Positions 54,729-62,310 of a stretch of DNA of 64,000 bases are shown one piece after another. The first letter of the stretch is position 1, and each line of letters begins with the position of its first letter. Made by a program: the position numbers and the translations under genes. A model generated the notes under the pieces. That model was not told the DNA's origin. It saw only the letters and a program-made list of their open reading frames with translations, and made no database searches. Source of the DNA: PFJX01 sp964542455 (GTDB taxonomy: Bacteria > Pseudomonadota > Gammaproteobacteria > Burkholderiales > Thiobacillaceae); NCBI GenBank assembly GCA_964542455.1, contig CAZIUC010000006.1:1-64000 (forward strand). Reading direction: 5' to 3'.

Positions 54729-56054
54729 TCAATCGCCCCCACGCGGCAGGGTCAACGTGGCGCGCAGGCCGCCCTCGGGGCGGTTGGCGAGGGTGACGTC
54801 GCCGCCGTGGGCACGGGCGAGGTTGCGAGCGATGGCGAGGCCCAAGCCGGTGCCGCCGGTGGCTCGGTTGCGTGAGGTTTCGCCACGGCGGAAGGGTTCA
54901 AACAGGCGTTCCAGTTCGCTTTCGGCGATGCCAGGGCCGCTGTCGTCGATGTGCAGGGTGAGGGTTTTCACACTGTCTTCCACCGTGATGTGCGCGCCGC
55001 CGCCGGTATTTCCGCCATAACGCACGGCGTTGTCGAGCAGATTGGCGAGGCAGCGTTTCAATGCTTGCGGTCGCGCCAGCAGTGGGCCGCGAGCTTCACC
55101 GCGTAGATCCACTGAATTGCCCAGCGCCCGCATGTCGTCGCGCAGGGTGGAGAGCAGGGCGTTGATGTCCAGCAACACGCCGCTTTCCTGGCGCGATTCG
55201 CCGCGCAGGAAGTCCAGGGTGGCGGCGATCATGGTTTCCATGTCGTCCAGATCGTGCAGAAATTTCTTGCGCTGGGTCGCATCCGCCAGCATTTCACTGC
55301 GTAGCTTAAGGCGGGTGATGGGCGTTTTCAGATCGTGCGAGATGGCGGCGAGGATGCGCAGACGGTCGTTGAGATAGCTGGCCAGACGGCTCTGCATGGT
55401 GTTGAAGGCATGCGCGGCCTGGCGCACTTCGCGCGGGCCGGTTTCCGCCAGGGGGGCGCCCCCCAGGTCGCGGCCCAGCGCGTCCGCCGCTTGCGCCAGT
55501 CGCCGCAGGGGATGGACCGCCCAACGCAGCGCCAGCAGCGCGAGCGCGGCGATGGCCAAAAAGTAGCCGGTCAGCAAGGGCAGATGGCGGCTCGGGGCGA
55601 GGGCGCTGTCGTTCGGATAGTGGTGCGCGGCGATGACCACCTGGCCATCGCCCAGGGTGAAGGAAACCCGCGCGGAGGTCGGCAGGTCGCCGCTGTCCTC
55701 TCCGAACTCACCCGCCACTCTGACCTGGCGACGCGGCCCCAGGGTTTCCCGCAGGCGCGCCTGCAACTGGCTCAGCGAGCCCGCCGGTGTCTCCGGCAGA
55801 ACCTCCGCCGCCAGGCTGAACGTGATGCGCGGCGAATTCAGTACCCGCAACAGGTCCTGCCGCTCGGCCCTCGGGGTGCGTTCCAGTTTGTCCGCCACCA
55901 GACTCAAACGCTGTATCAGCGGGCCGGCGATCAGATGCGATACGACGCGTTCCCTTTCCTCCTGATACAGGCGGTCGGCGATCCATTGCGCGGCGAGCAG
56001 GCAGAGCAGCAGCACGGTTGCCACGCGCAGGGTGATGGAGTCGAAGCGCTTCAT
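54729..56054 (-). CDS. EnvZ/RstB-like sensor histidine kinase
   Basis: The 441 aa protein has TM1 (about 10-28), a periplasmic part of about 120 residues, TM2 (about 155-175), HAMP, HisKA (I-S-H-D-L-K-T-P-I-T-R-L near 245) and HATPase (N-L-L-D-N-A-V-R-Y-G, G-P-G-I, G-G-T-G-L-G-L-A-I-A-R-N). The H-D-L-K-T-P phospho-His motif is the EnvZ/OmpB type. It overlaps the regulator gene by ATGA, so they form a two-component pair. The signal is not known; the nearby small exported protein and RND operon suggest envelope or metal stress. Confidence 0.92.
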   Translation of the reverse strand: MKRFDSITLRVATVLLLCLLAAQWIADRLYQEERERVVSHLIAGPLIQRLSLVADKLERTPRAERQDLLRVLNSPRITFSLAAEVLPETPAGSLSQLQARLRETLGPRRQVRVAGEFGEDSGDLPTSARVSFTLGDGQVVIAAHHYPNDSALAPSRHLPLLTGYFLAIAALALLALRWAVHPLRRLAQAADALGRDLGGAPLAETGPREVRQAAHAFNTMQSRLASYLNDRLRILAAISHDLKTPITRLKLRSEMLADATQRKKFLHDLDDMETMIAATLDFLRGESRQESGVLLDINALLSTLRDDMRALGNSVDLRGEARGPLLARPQALKRCLANLLDNAVRYGGNTGGGAHITVEDSVKTLTLHIDDSGPGIAESELERLFEPFRRGETSRNRATGGTGLGLAIARNLARAHGGDVTLANRPEGGLRATLTLPRGGD

Positions 56055-56767
56055 GTCTTCTCCACCGCGACCGCCAGCACATAGCCTTCGTTGCGCACGG
56101 TCTTGATCAGGCGCGGTTCGCGCGCGTCGTCGTCGAGCTTGCGGCGCAGGCGGCCGATCTGGACGTCGATGGCGCGGTCGAATGCGCTGGCTTCACGCCC
56201 TTGCGTCAGTTCCAGCAACTGGTCGCGCGATAGCACCCGATTCGGATGTTCGACGAAGACGCGCAGGATTTTGTACTCGACGCCGGAGAGATCCACCACC
56301 ACGCCATCCGGCGACAGCAACTGCCTTGTTTGCGTGTCCAGGCTCCATTGGGCGAAACGGAAACGGCGCACATCCTCGCCGGCCAGGTTTTCCGGCAGGC
56401 TCTCGGCGCGGCGCAGGATGCTCTTGATGCGCGCGAGCAGTTCGCGCGGGTTGAACGGCTTGGCGAGGTAGTCGTCGGCGCCCATTTCCAGGCCGACGAT
56501 ACGGTCGATCTCGTCGCCGCGCGCGGTCAGCATCAGGATGGGAATACGGCTCTGCGCGCGCAGGTGGCGGCACAGGGAAAGTCCATCCTCGCCGGGCAGC
56601 ATGATGTCGAGTATCACCAGGTCGAAGCGGGCGGCATCCATGGCTCGCCGCATCTCGCGCCCGTCGCCCACGGTGGTGATGCGAAAGCCGGCCTGGCCGA
56701 GATAGTCGCGCAGGAGTTCGCGCAACTCGGGATCGTCGTCCACCAGCAGGAGATGCTCTTGTTTCAT
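56051..56767 (-). CDS. OmpR-type response regulator
   Basis: The 238 aa regulator has a receiver domain (1-120; D-D-D acidic pocket at 10-12, phospho-Asp in V-I-L-D-I-M-L-P near 54) and an OmpR-type winged-helix domain (about 145-235; L-S-R-D-Q-L-L-E-L-T-Q-G-R and R-A-I-D-V-Q-I-G-R-L-R-R-K-L). It is most like OmpR itself in the recognition helix region. It would bind direct repeats spaced about 10-11 bp; suitable sites precede the RND operon (57538-57565) and perhaps the redox operon. The kinase gene overlaps its stop by ATGA; the small secreted protein is divergent. Confidence 0.93.
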   Translation of the reverse strand: MKQEHLLLVDDDPELRELLRDYLGQAGFRITTVGDGREMRRAMDAARFDLVILDIMLPGEDGLSLCRHLRAQSRIPILMLTARGDEIDRIVGLEMGADDYLAKPFNPRELLARIKSILRRAESLPENLAGEDVRRFRFAQWSLDTQTRQLLSPDGVVVDLSGVEYKILRVFVEHPNRVLSRDQLLELTQGREASAFDRAIDVQIGRLRRKLDDDAREPRLIKTVRNEGYVLAVAVEKT

Positions 56768-56992
56768 GGCCCGTTTTTCCGATTTGATTTTGCCAATTCG
56801 ATGTGGCGATTATTTTCCCGCTCAGGCGCCATTCCTTGGGCAAATTGTAAATTCAGGTAACAAATCGCATCTTTTGCGTGGAGGCTTACAAAACGGCGTT
56901 TTCACGAAATGCTCCGGTTACACCCGTCTGCTGCAATGGAATCGTCGCTGATAAGCGATCACACGCAGATTCACCTCAACAAGGAGACGATC

Positions 56993-57343
56993 ATGTTGAA
57001 ACGCACTTTCACACTATCCGTATTGACCGGCGCACTGGCGCTTTCCATCGGCCTGGCCCTGGCGGCGGACCCCGCGGGCACGCCACAACCCACGAAACAA
57101 CAGGTCTACGGCAGTCAGTTGATGTCACCACAGGAACGCGCCGCGCACCGCGCCAAGATGCGCGCGGCGAAGACAGCCGAGGAAAAAGCGCAAGTTCGCG
57201 CGGAAGAACACGCGCGCCTGAAGGAACGCGCCGACCAGCAAGGTCTGGCCATGCCCGACAATCCGCCCACGATGGGCGGCGGCATGGGGCCGGTAGGCGG
57301 TCGTGGCGGCGGCATGGGCCCGGGTGGCGGACGTAACCGCTGA
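56993..57343 (+). CDS. Small secreted Gly/Met-rich protein
   Basis: The 116 aa precursor has a clear signal peptide (about 1-25, A-L-A-A-D). The mature part is a charged helix (P-Q-E-R-A-A-H-R-A-K-M-R-A-A, residues 46-85) and a tail of M-G-G-G-M-G-P-V-G-G-R-G-G-G-M-G-P-G-G-G repeats. I do not recognise a family; PsiF-like or CpxP-like proteins are weak comparisons. The Met/Gly tail could bind soft metals such as copper or silver (inference). AAGGAG lies 7 bp before the ATG. It is divergent from the OmpR/EnvZ pair and upstream of the metal efflux operon. Confidence 0.78.
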   Translation: MLKRTFTLSVLTGALALSIGLALAADPAGTPQPTKQQVYGSQLMSPQERAAHRAKMRAAKTAEEKAQVRAEEHARLKERADQQGLAMPDNPPTMGGGMGPVGGRGGGMGPGGGRNR

Positions 57344-57357
57344 GAACAGTCGGACGT

Positions 57358-57383
57358 CGGGTAGCGGCCACAGCCGCTACCCG
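57358..57383. terminator. Hairpin after small secreted protein gene
   Basis: Perfect 10-bp stem CGGGTAGCGG (57358-57367) and CCGCTACCCG (57374-57383) with loop CCACAG, 15 bp after the stop codon. No U-tract follows, so terminator function is uncertain. The rest of the gap to 57610 holds fragments of the TCACCACATCCTACGAG repeat. Confidence 0.4.
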
Positions 57384-57537
57384 ATGATTGACAGATAGAC
57401 CGCCATGTTGGATCACATGGGCACGAGCGCGCTCACCACATCCTACGAGCTACCCGACGTTCAATTGGTAAACAGCCATGTTGAAACACAAGGACACATC
57501 CTACGAACTACTGAATGGTCATTGCCTTGTCTCGGTG

Positions 57538-57565
57538 TTTAGACTTGGTTTAAGACTCCTTTAAT
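57538..57565 (+). promoter_or_regulatory. Three TTTA-type half-sites at 11-bp spacing upstream of RND operon
   Basis: TTTAGA (57538), TTTAAG (57549) and TTTAAT (57560) start exactly 11 bp apart. This fits OmpR/PmrA-family direct-repeat operators. The third half-site overlaps a possible -10 region (TTTAATATG). The adaptor gene starts 46 bp downstream. Confidence 0.55.
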
Positions 57566-57610
57566 ATGGCGGGTTCAGCCTGTCACCACCTCACCTGCTC
57601 ATACTCCCCC

Positions 57611-58696
57611 ATGCGACTCAGCCTACTTCTGTTGTTCCCCCTTGTCGTTCACGCCTCCCCGATCAAACTGACCCCCATCCAGGTGAAATCCCTGGGTATA
57701 CAAACCGCGTCGCTGACTCGGCATGCCGGCAGCCTGTCGACGGGGATGCCCGCGACCGTGGTGATCCCGGATGGACAAACTCGGGTGGTGGCCGCGCCGC
57801 TGGCCGGTCTGGTGCTGGAAACGCGGGCGGCGGAGGGCGAGCCGGTGCGGCGCGGGCAGGTGTTGGTGCGTCTGTCCAGCCCGGAATTGATAGGTCTGCA
57901 AGGCGGGTTGGCGCAGGCGGCTACCTCCGTTGACCTGGCGAGGGACAGCGCGCGCCGCGATGAAGGCTTGTTGCGCGAGGGCATTATTTCCGAGTCGCGT
58001 GCTCGCGCCAGCGCGGCGGCTTTGGCACAGGCAAAGGCGGCGTTGAACGCGCAGCGCGCGGCCTTGCGCGCCCAGGGCTTGAATGACACGGCCATCGCCC
58101 GCGCCGAGCGCGGTGAGGGTTTCGCCAGTGAAATCGCGCTCGGCGCGCCGATCAGCGGCGTGGTGATGGCGCGTCAGGTGACTCCAGGCAGCCGTGTCGA
58201 AGCGGCCACGGCGCTGTACACCATCGCCAGCCTGAACCCGCTCTGGATCGAGATCGACGCTCCCGCCGACGTGGCGGCGCGGGTGAATGTGGGGATGAAG
58301 GTGGATCTGCCGGGGCGGCATTTGCGAGGGGCCGTGTTGCGTGTGCTGCCGGCGGCCGGGGCGGCGCAGACGGTGCGCATCCGCGCCCGCCTGGATAATG
58401 TGAATACCGGCCCGGACGCCGCCTTGCGCGCCGGACAGAGTGTTTCGGCGCGTATCGAGGGGCTAGGCGGTGGCCAGGAGTGGCGCGTGCCGGTCAAGGC
58501 GGTGGCGCGTGAAGCCGGCAAGAGCTATGTGTTCGTGCGCCGCCCCGAGGGCTTCGAGGCGCGTCAGGTCACGGTGCTGTCGCAGTCCGCCAACACGGTA
58601 TCGCTGGAGGGAGAGTTCAAGGATGGCGAATTGGTGGCGGTGGGTGGCATCGCCGCGCTGAAATCGGTCTGGCTGGGAGCGGTCGATGCGAAATAA
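57611..58696 (+). CDS. RND efflux periplasmic adaptor (CusB/CzcB-like)
   Basis: The 361 aa membrane-fusion protein has a signal peptide (about 1-16), a barrel-sandwich (lipoyl-like) domain split by a long helical hairpin (about 85-165), a beta-barrel domain (about 185-260; P-I-S-G-V-V-M-A near 180) and a membrane-proximal domain. It links the RND pump to the TolC-like channel for metal export. The permease gene follows after 128 bp filled by a palindromic repeat. ATG 57611 was chosen because the signal peptide starts there. The metal is not clear from this protein alone. Confidence 0.9.
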   Translation: MRLSLLLLFPLVVHASPIKLTPIQVKSLGIQTASLTRHAGSLSTGMPATVVIPDGQTRVVAAPLAGLVLETRAAEGEPVRRGQVLVRLSSPELIGLQGGLAQAATSVDLARDSARRDEGLLREGIISESRARASAAALAQAKAALNAQRAALRAQGLNDTAIARAERGEGFASEIALGAPISGVVMARQVTPGSRVEAATALYTIASLNPLWIEIDAPADVAARVNVGMKVDLPGRHLRGAVLRVLPAAGAAQTVRIRARLDNVNTGPDAALRAGQSVSARIEGLGGGQEWRVPVKAVAREAGKSYVFVRRPEGFEARQVTVLSQSANTVSLEGEFKDGELVAVGGIAALKSVWLGAVDAK

Positions 58697-58719
58697 CCGG
58701 CGTGACATGAGCAAGGCCA

Positions 58720-58818
58720 CCCCCCTTTCCCAAAGGGGGGCAGGGGGGATTTGTCGTGGCATCGCGCCGTGCATGCGTTGCGAAATCCCCCCCGGCCCCC
58801 CTTTGATAAAGGGGGGGG
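58720..58818. repeat. CCCCCCTTT/AAAGGGGGG repeat, full copy
   Basis: Outer palindromes CCCCCCTTTCCCAAAGGGGG (58720-58739) and CCCCCCTTTGATAAAGGGGG (58798-58817), with an inner GGATTT/AAATCC pair. Its last purine run lies 7-8 bases before the permease ATG and acts as a strong Shine-Dalgarno-like sequence. Confidence 0.88.
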
Positions 58819-58824
58819 CTATCC

Positions 58825-61800
58825 ATGCTGAATAAGCTCGCCGAGTTCGCCCTCACCCAGCGCCTGCTCACCCTGTTGTTCACGCTGCTGCTGGTGGCGG
58901 CGGGGGTGCAGGCCTGGCGCGAGATTCCCATCGATGCCTTTCCCGATGTCTCCACCACCCAGGTCAAGCTGATTCTGAAAGCGCCCGGCATGACGCCGGA
59001 GGAAGTGGAGGCGCGCATCGTCGCGCCGATCGAAACCGAGATGCTGGGCATCCCGAAACAGCGATTGCTGCGTTCGGTGGCGAAGTACGCGCTGACCGAC
59101 ATCACCATCGATTTCGAGGACGGCACCGACATTTACTGGGCGCGGCAACAGGTGGCGGAGCGTCTGAGCGCGGCGATGGACGCCCTGCCGGCCGGCATTT
59201 CCGGCGGCCTGGCGCCGATCACCACGCCGCTGTCGGAAATGTTCATGTTCACCGTGGAAGGCCCGCTGCCGCTGGACGAGCGACGCGCCCTCCTGGATTG
59301 GGTGATACGGCCGCGGTTGCGTACCCTGGCGGGAGTGGCCGATGTGAACTCGCTCGGCGGCTTCGCGCGCACTTTCGAGGTGGCGCCGGACAACGCGGCG
59401 ATGAGCGCGCGTGGCGTCACCCTGCCGGAACTGATGGCGGCGCTGGAAACCAATCTGAAGAATGACGGCGCCGGACGTCTGGCCGAAGGCGAGGAAGTCT
59501 GGGTGGTGCGCATCGAAGGCGCGGTGAAGTCACTGGACGACATCGCGGCCATCGTCGTGAAAAGGGCGGGGGGGGTGCCGGTACGGGTGGCGGATATCGC
59601 CCATGTGCGCCTGTCCAGCCTCACCCGCTATGGCGGCGTCACCAAGAATGGCCAGGGCGAGGCGGTGGAAGGCCTGGTCCTGGGCTTGAGGGGTGCCAAT
59701 GCCCAGAAAGTGGTGGCGCTGGTGAAACAGCGCCTGAAGGAAATCGCGCCCGGCTTGCCGCGCGGCGTGACGGTGGTGCCGTTCTATGACCGCTCCAGCC
59801 TGGTCGAGCGCGCCATCGGCACGGTGTCGCATGCGCTCATGGAAGCCGTGGTGCTGGTGCTGATCCTCTTGTTCCTGTTCCTCGGCAACGTTCGCGCCGC
59901 GCTCACCGTGGCCGTGGTGCTGCCGCTCTCTGCCTTGGCGGCGTTCTGGCTGATGCGCCGTTTCGGCCTTTCCGCCAATCTGATGAGCCTGGGCGGCCTC
60001 GCCATCGCCATCGGCCTGCTGGTGGACGCGGCGGTGGTGGTGGTGGAAAACATCGTCACGCGGCTGTCTCACCCCAGTGGGGCGCCCAAATTGCACGAGG
60101 TCTATCGCGCCGTGAGGGAAGTTTCCGCGCCGACGACGGCCGGCGTGCTGATCATCCTGATCGTGTTTCTGCCCTTGCTCAGCCTGGAAGGGCTGGAAGG
60201 CAAGCTGTTCATCCCGGTGGCGCTGACCATCGTGTTCGCTCTCGGCGCGGCGCTGCTGCTCTCGCTGACTGTTGTGCCCGCCCTGGGGGCTTTGATCATC
60301 AAGGAAGGCGCGCATGAGGAACCCTGGCTGATGCGGCAACTGGAGCGCGCCTACCGGCCGCTGCTGGATTGGGCCCTGGGCCACGTCCGCCTGGTCATGG
60401 CCGGTGCCCTGGCCTTGCTGCTGGCGGCGGCGGCGATCTATCCGTTCATCGGCAAATCCTTCATGCCGACGCTGGACGAGGGCGACCTGCTGATCCAACT
60501 GGAGAAACTGCCCTCGATCAGCCTGGAAGCCAGCCTGGAACTCGATACCCGGGTGCAGCAAGCGCTGATGGCGCGGGTTCCGGAAATCAAGGGCGTGGTG
60601 GCGCGCGCCGGGTCCGACGAACTCGGCCTCGATCCGATGAGCCTGAACCAGACCGACACTTTTCTGGTGCTGAAACCGAAGGAAGCCTGGCGCAAGCCCG
60701 ACAAGGAATGGCTGACGGAGGAAATTCGCAAGGTGATGGCGGATTTCCCCGGCATCACTTTCGGCTTCACCCAGCCCATCGACATGCGCGTTTCGGAGAT
60801 GCTCACGGGTTCACGCGGCGACCTGGCGGTGAAGGTGTTCGGTCCCGACCTGTCCACCCTCAACCGCCTCGCCGGCGAGATCGAAACCCTGCTGGGCGGC
60901 ATCGCCGGTTCCCAGGATGTGTTCTCGGTGAAGAACGACGGCGTGCAGTATTTCCGCGTGGAAATCGACCGTCTGGCGCTGGGCCGTTATGGCCTCACGG
61001 CGGATGAGGTGTCCGATTTCCTCAAGGCGCATCTGGAAGGCGTCAAGCTCGGCGTGGTGCAGGAAGGCGTGCGCCGCACGCCGCTGGTGGTGCGCGCCGG
61101 TGAAAATGTGCGCGCCTCGCCTGCCCTGTTCGAACGCCTGCGCATTCCCACGGCGGACGGCCTCGCCGTTCCCCTGGCCGAAGTGGCGCACCTGGTGCGC
61201 GCCACCGGCCCGGTGGCGGTGAACCGGGAAAACGGCGCGCGCTATGTGGTGATCCAGAGCAATGTGGCCGGGCGCGATCTGGTCGGCTTCGTCGAGGACG
61301 TGAAGCGCGGTGTGGCCGCCAAGGTGCGTCTGCCGCAGGGCTACGGCGTGGTCTATGGCGGCCAGTTCGAGAACCAGCAACGCGCGGCCATGCGCCTGGC
61401 GGTGGTGGTGCCGGTGGCGCTGGGGCTGATCTTCCTGTTGCTGTTCGCCACCTTCCGCTCCTGGCGCGAGGCCGCGTTGATCATGGCCAACGCCCCCTTC
61501 GCCCTGGTCGGCGGGGTGATGGCGCTGGGCTTGACCGGCGAATACCTGTCGGTGCCGGCCTCGGTGGGTTTCATCGCCCTGCTCGGCATCGCGGTCTTGA
61601 ACGGCGTGGTGCTGGTGTCGTACTTCAACCAGTTGCGCGACCAGGGTATGGCCGCCGCCGGCGTGGTGCGCGAGGGCTCCCTGCGCCGCCTGCGTCCGGT
61701 GATGATGACCGCCAGCATCACCGCCTTCGGCCTGTTGCCCCTGCTTGCTTCCAGCGGCCCCGGTTCAGAAATTCAGAAGCCGCTTGCCATCGTGGTCATG

Positions 61801-61896
61801 GGGGGCCTGTTCACCTCCACCGCGCTGACCTTGCTGGTGTTGCCGGTGCTGTATCGGCGTTTCATCCTGGGAGAAAAAAATGAAAACGAATCGTAG
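58825..61896 (+). CDS. Heavy-metal RND efflux permease (CzcA/CusA family)
   Basis: The 1023 aa inner-membrane pump has the RND plan: 12 membrane helices, two large periplasmic loops (about 35-330 and 550-850), and the proton-relay region in TM4 (A-I-G-L-L-V-D-A-A-V-V-V-V-E-N near 395-409). That motif is of the heavy-metal (HME) class, closer to CusA-like than to Zn-type D-F-G variants, though metal specificity is not certain. It starts at 58825 with a purine run from the upstream repeat as ribosome binding site. Its TAG stop lies in the GTAGGTCAGG repeat. Adaptor, DUF3240 and TolC-like genes flank it. Confidence 0.94.
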   Translation: MLNKLAEFALTQRLLTLLFTLLLVAAGVQAWREIPIDAFPDVSTTQVKLILKAPGMTPEEVEARIVAPIETEMLGIPKQRLLRSVAKYALTDITIDFEDGTDIYWARQQVAERLSAAMDALPAGISGGLAPITTPLSEMFMFTVEGPLPLDERRALLDWVIRPRLRTLAGVADVNSLGGFARTFEVAPDNAAMSARGVTLPELMAALETNLKNDGAGRLAEGEEVWVVRIEGAVKSLDDIAAIVVKRAGGVPVRVADIAHVRLSSLTRYGGVTKNGQGEAVEGLVLGLRGANAQKVVALVKQRLKEIAPGLPRGVTVVPFYDRSSLVERAIGTVSHALMEAVVLVLILLFLFLGNVRAALTVAVVLPLSALAAFWLMRRFGLSANLMSLGGLAIAIGLLVDAAVVVVENIVTRLSHPSGAPKLHEVYRAVREVSAPTTAGVLIILIVFLPLLSLEGLEGKLFIPVALTIVFALGAALLLSLTVVPALGALIIKEGAHEEPWLMRQLERAYRPLLDWALGHVRLVMAGALALLLAAAAIYPFIGKSFMPTLDEGDLLIQLEKLPSISLEASLELDTRVQQALMARVPEIKGVVARAGSDELGLDPMSLNQTDTFLVLKPKEAWRKPDKEWLTEEIRKVMADFPGITFGFTQPIDMRVSEMLTGSRGDLAVKVFGPDLSTLNRLAGEIETLLGGIAGSQDVFSVKNDGVQYFRVEIDRLALGRYGLTADEVSDFLKAHLEGVKLGVVQEGVRRTPLVVRAGENVRASPALFERLRIPTADGLAVPLAEVAHLVRATGPVAVNRENGARYVVIQSNVAGRDLVGFVEDVKRGVAAKVRLPQGYGVVYGGQFENQQRAAMRLAVVVPVALGLIFLLLFATFRSWREAALIMANAPFALVGGVMALGLTGEYLSVPASVGFIALLGIAVLNGVVLVSYFNQLRDQGMAAAGVVREGSLRRLRPVMMTASITAFGLLPLLASSGPGSEIQKPLAIVVMGGLFTSTALTLLVLPVLYRRFILGEKNENES

Positions 61897-61982
61897 GTCA
61901 GGTTGCCAGAGGCTATCTGACGTTTGTGTATCTGATTTGAGTGTGGGTCGTCAGGTAGTCGCCACGCGCCAACCTGACCTAC
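61893..61982. repeat. GTAGGTCAGGTTG repeat, full copy
   Basis: Perfect 13-bp termini GTAGGTCAGGTTG (61893-61905) and CAACCTGACCTAC (61970-61982), as at 2312-2412. Bases 61894-61896 are the permease stop codon. Confidence 0.88.
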
Positions 61983-62004
61983 TCGCCGCATCGAGGTATT
62001 CCGC

Positions 62005-62310
62005 ATGAACCTGACCCAACTGACTCTGGTAGCCCCGGCCAACCTGGAAGAAATCCTGGCCGAATATCTGCTGGCGCACCCGGAATGGGGCGGGGCCTTC
62101 ACCCTGCTGCACGCCGAAGGGCGCGGTAGCCGCGAGCATGAACTGACGCCACAGGAACAGGTGCGTGGGCGTGTCGCCCGCACCAAATTCAAGATCGTGC
62201 TGGAAGCGGATGCCGCCGGCCGTCTGCTGGATGAATTGAAACGCGCGTTCCCCAAGCGGGACGTGGCCTACTGGCTGACGCCGGTGACTGAATTCGGGAG
62301 ATTGGGATGA
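62005..62310 (+). CDS. DUF3240 family protein
   Basis: The 101 aa soluble protein matches DUF3240, a PII-like small family found almost only in heavy-metal RND operons. Family features are L-T-L-V-A-P-A-N-L-E-E near the N-terminus and V-A-Y-W-L-T-P-V-T-E-F-G-R-L at the end. It is thought to regulate or accompany the pump, possibly by metal-dependent oligomerisation; the exact role is not known. GAGG precedes the ATG by 9 bases, and its stop overlaps the tolC-like start (ATGA). Confidence 0.88.
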   Translation: MNLTQLTLVAPANLEEILAEYLLAHPEWGGAFTLLHAEGRGSREHELTPQEQVRGRVARTKFKIVLEADAAGRLLDELKRAFPKRDVAYWLTPVTEFGRLG

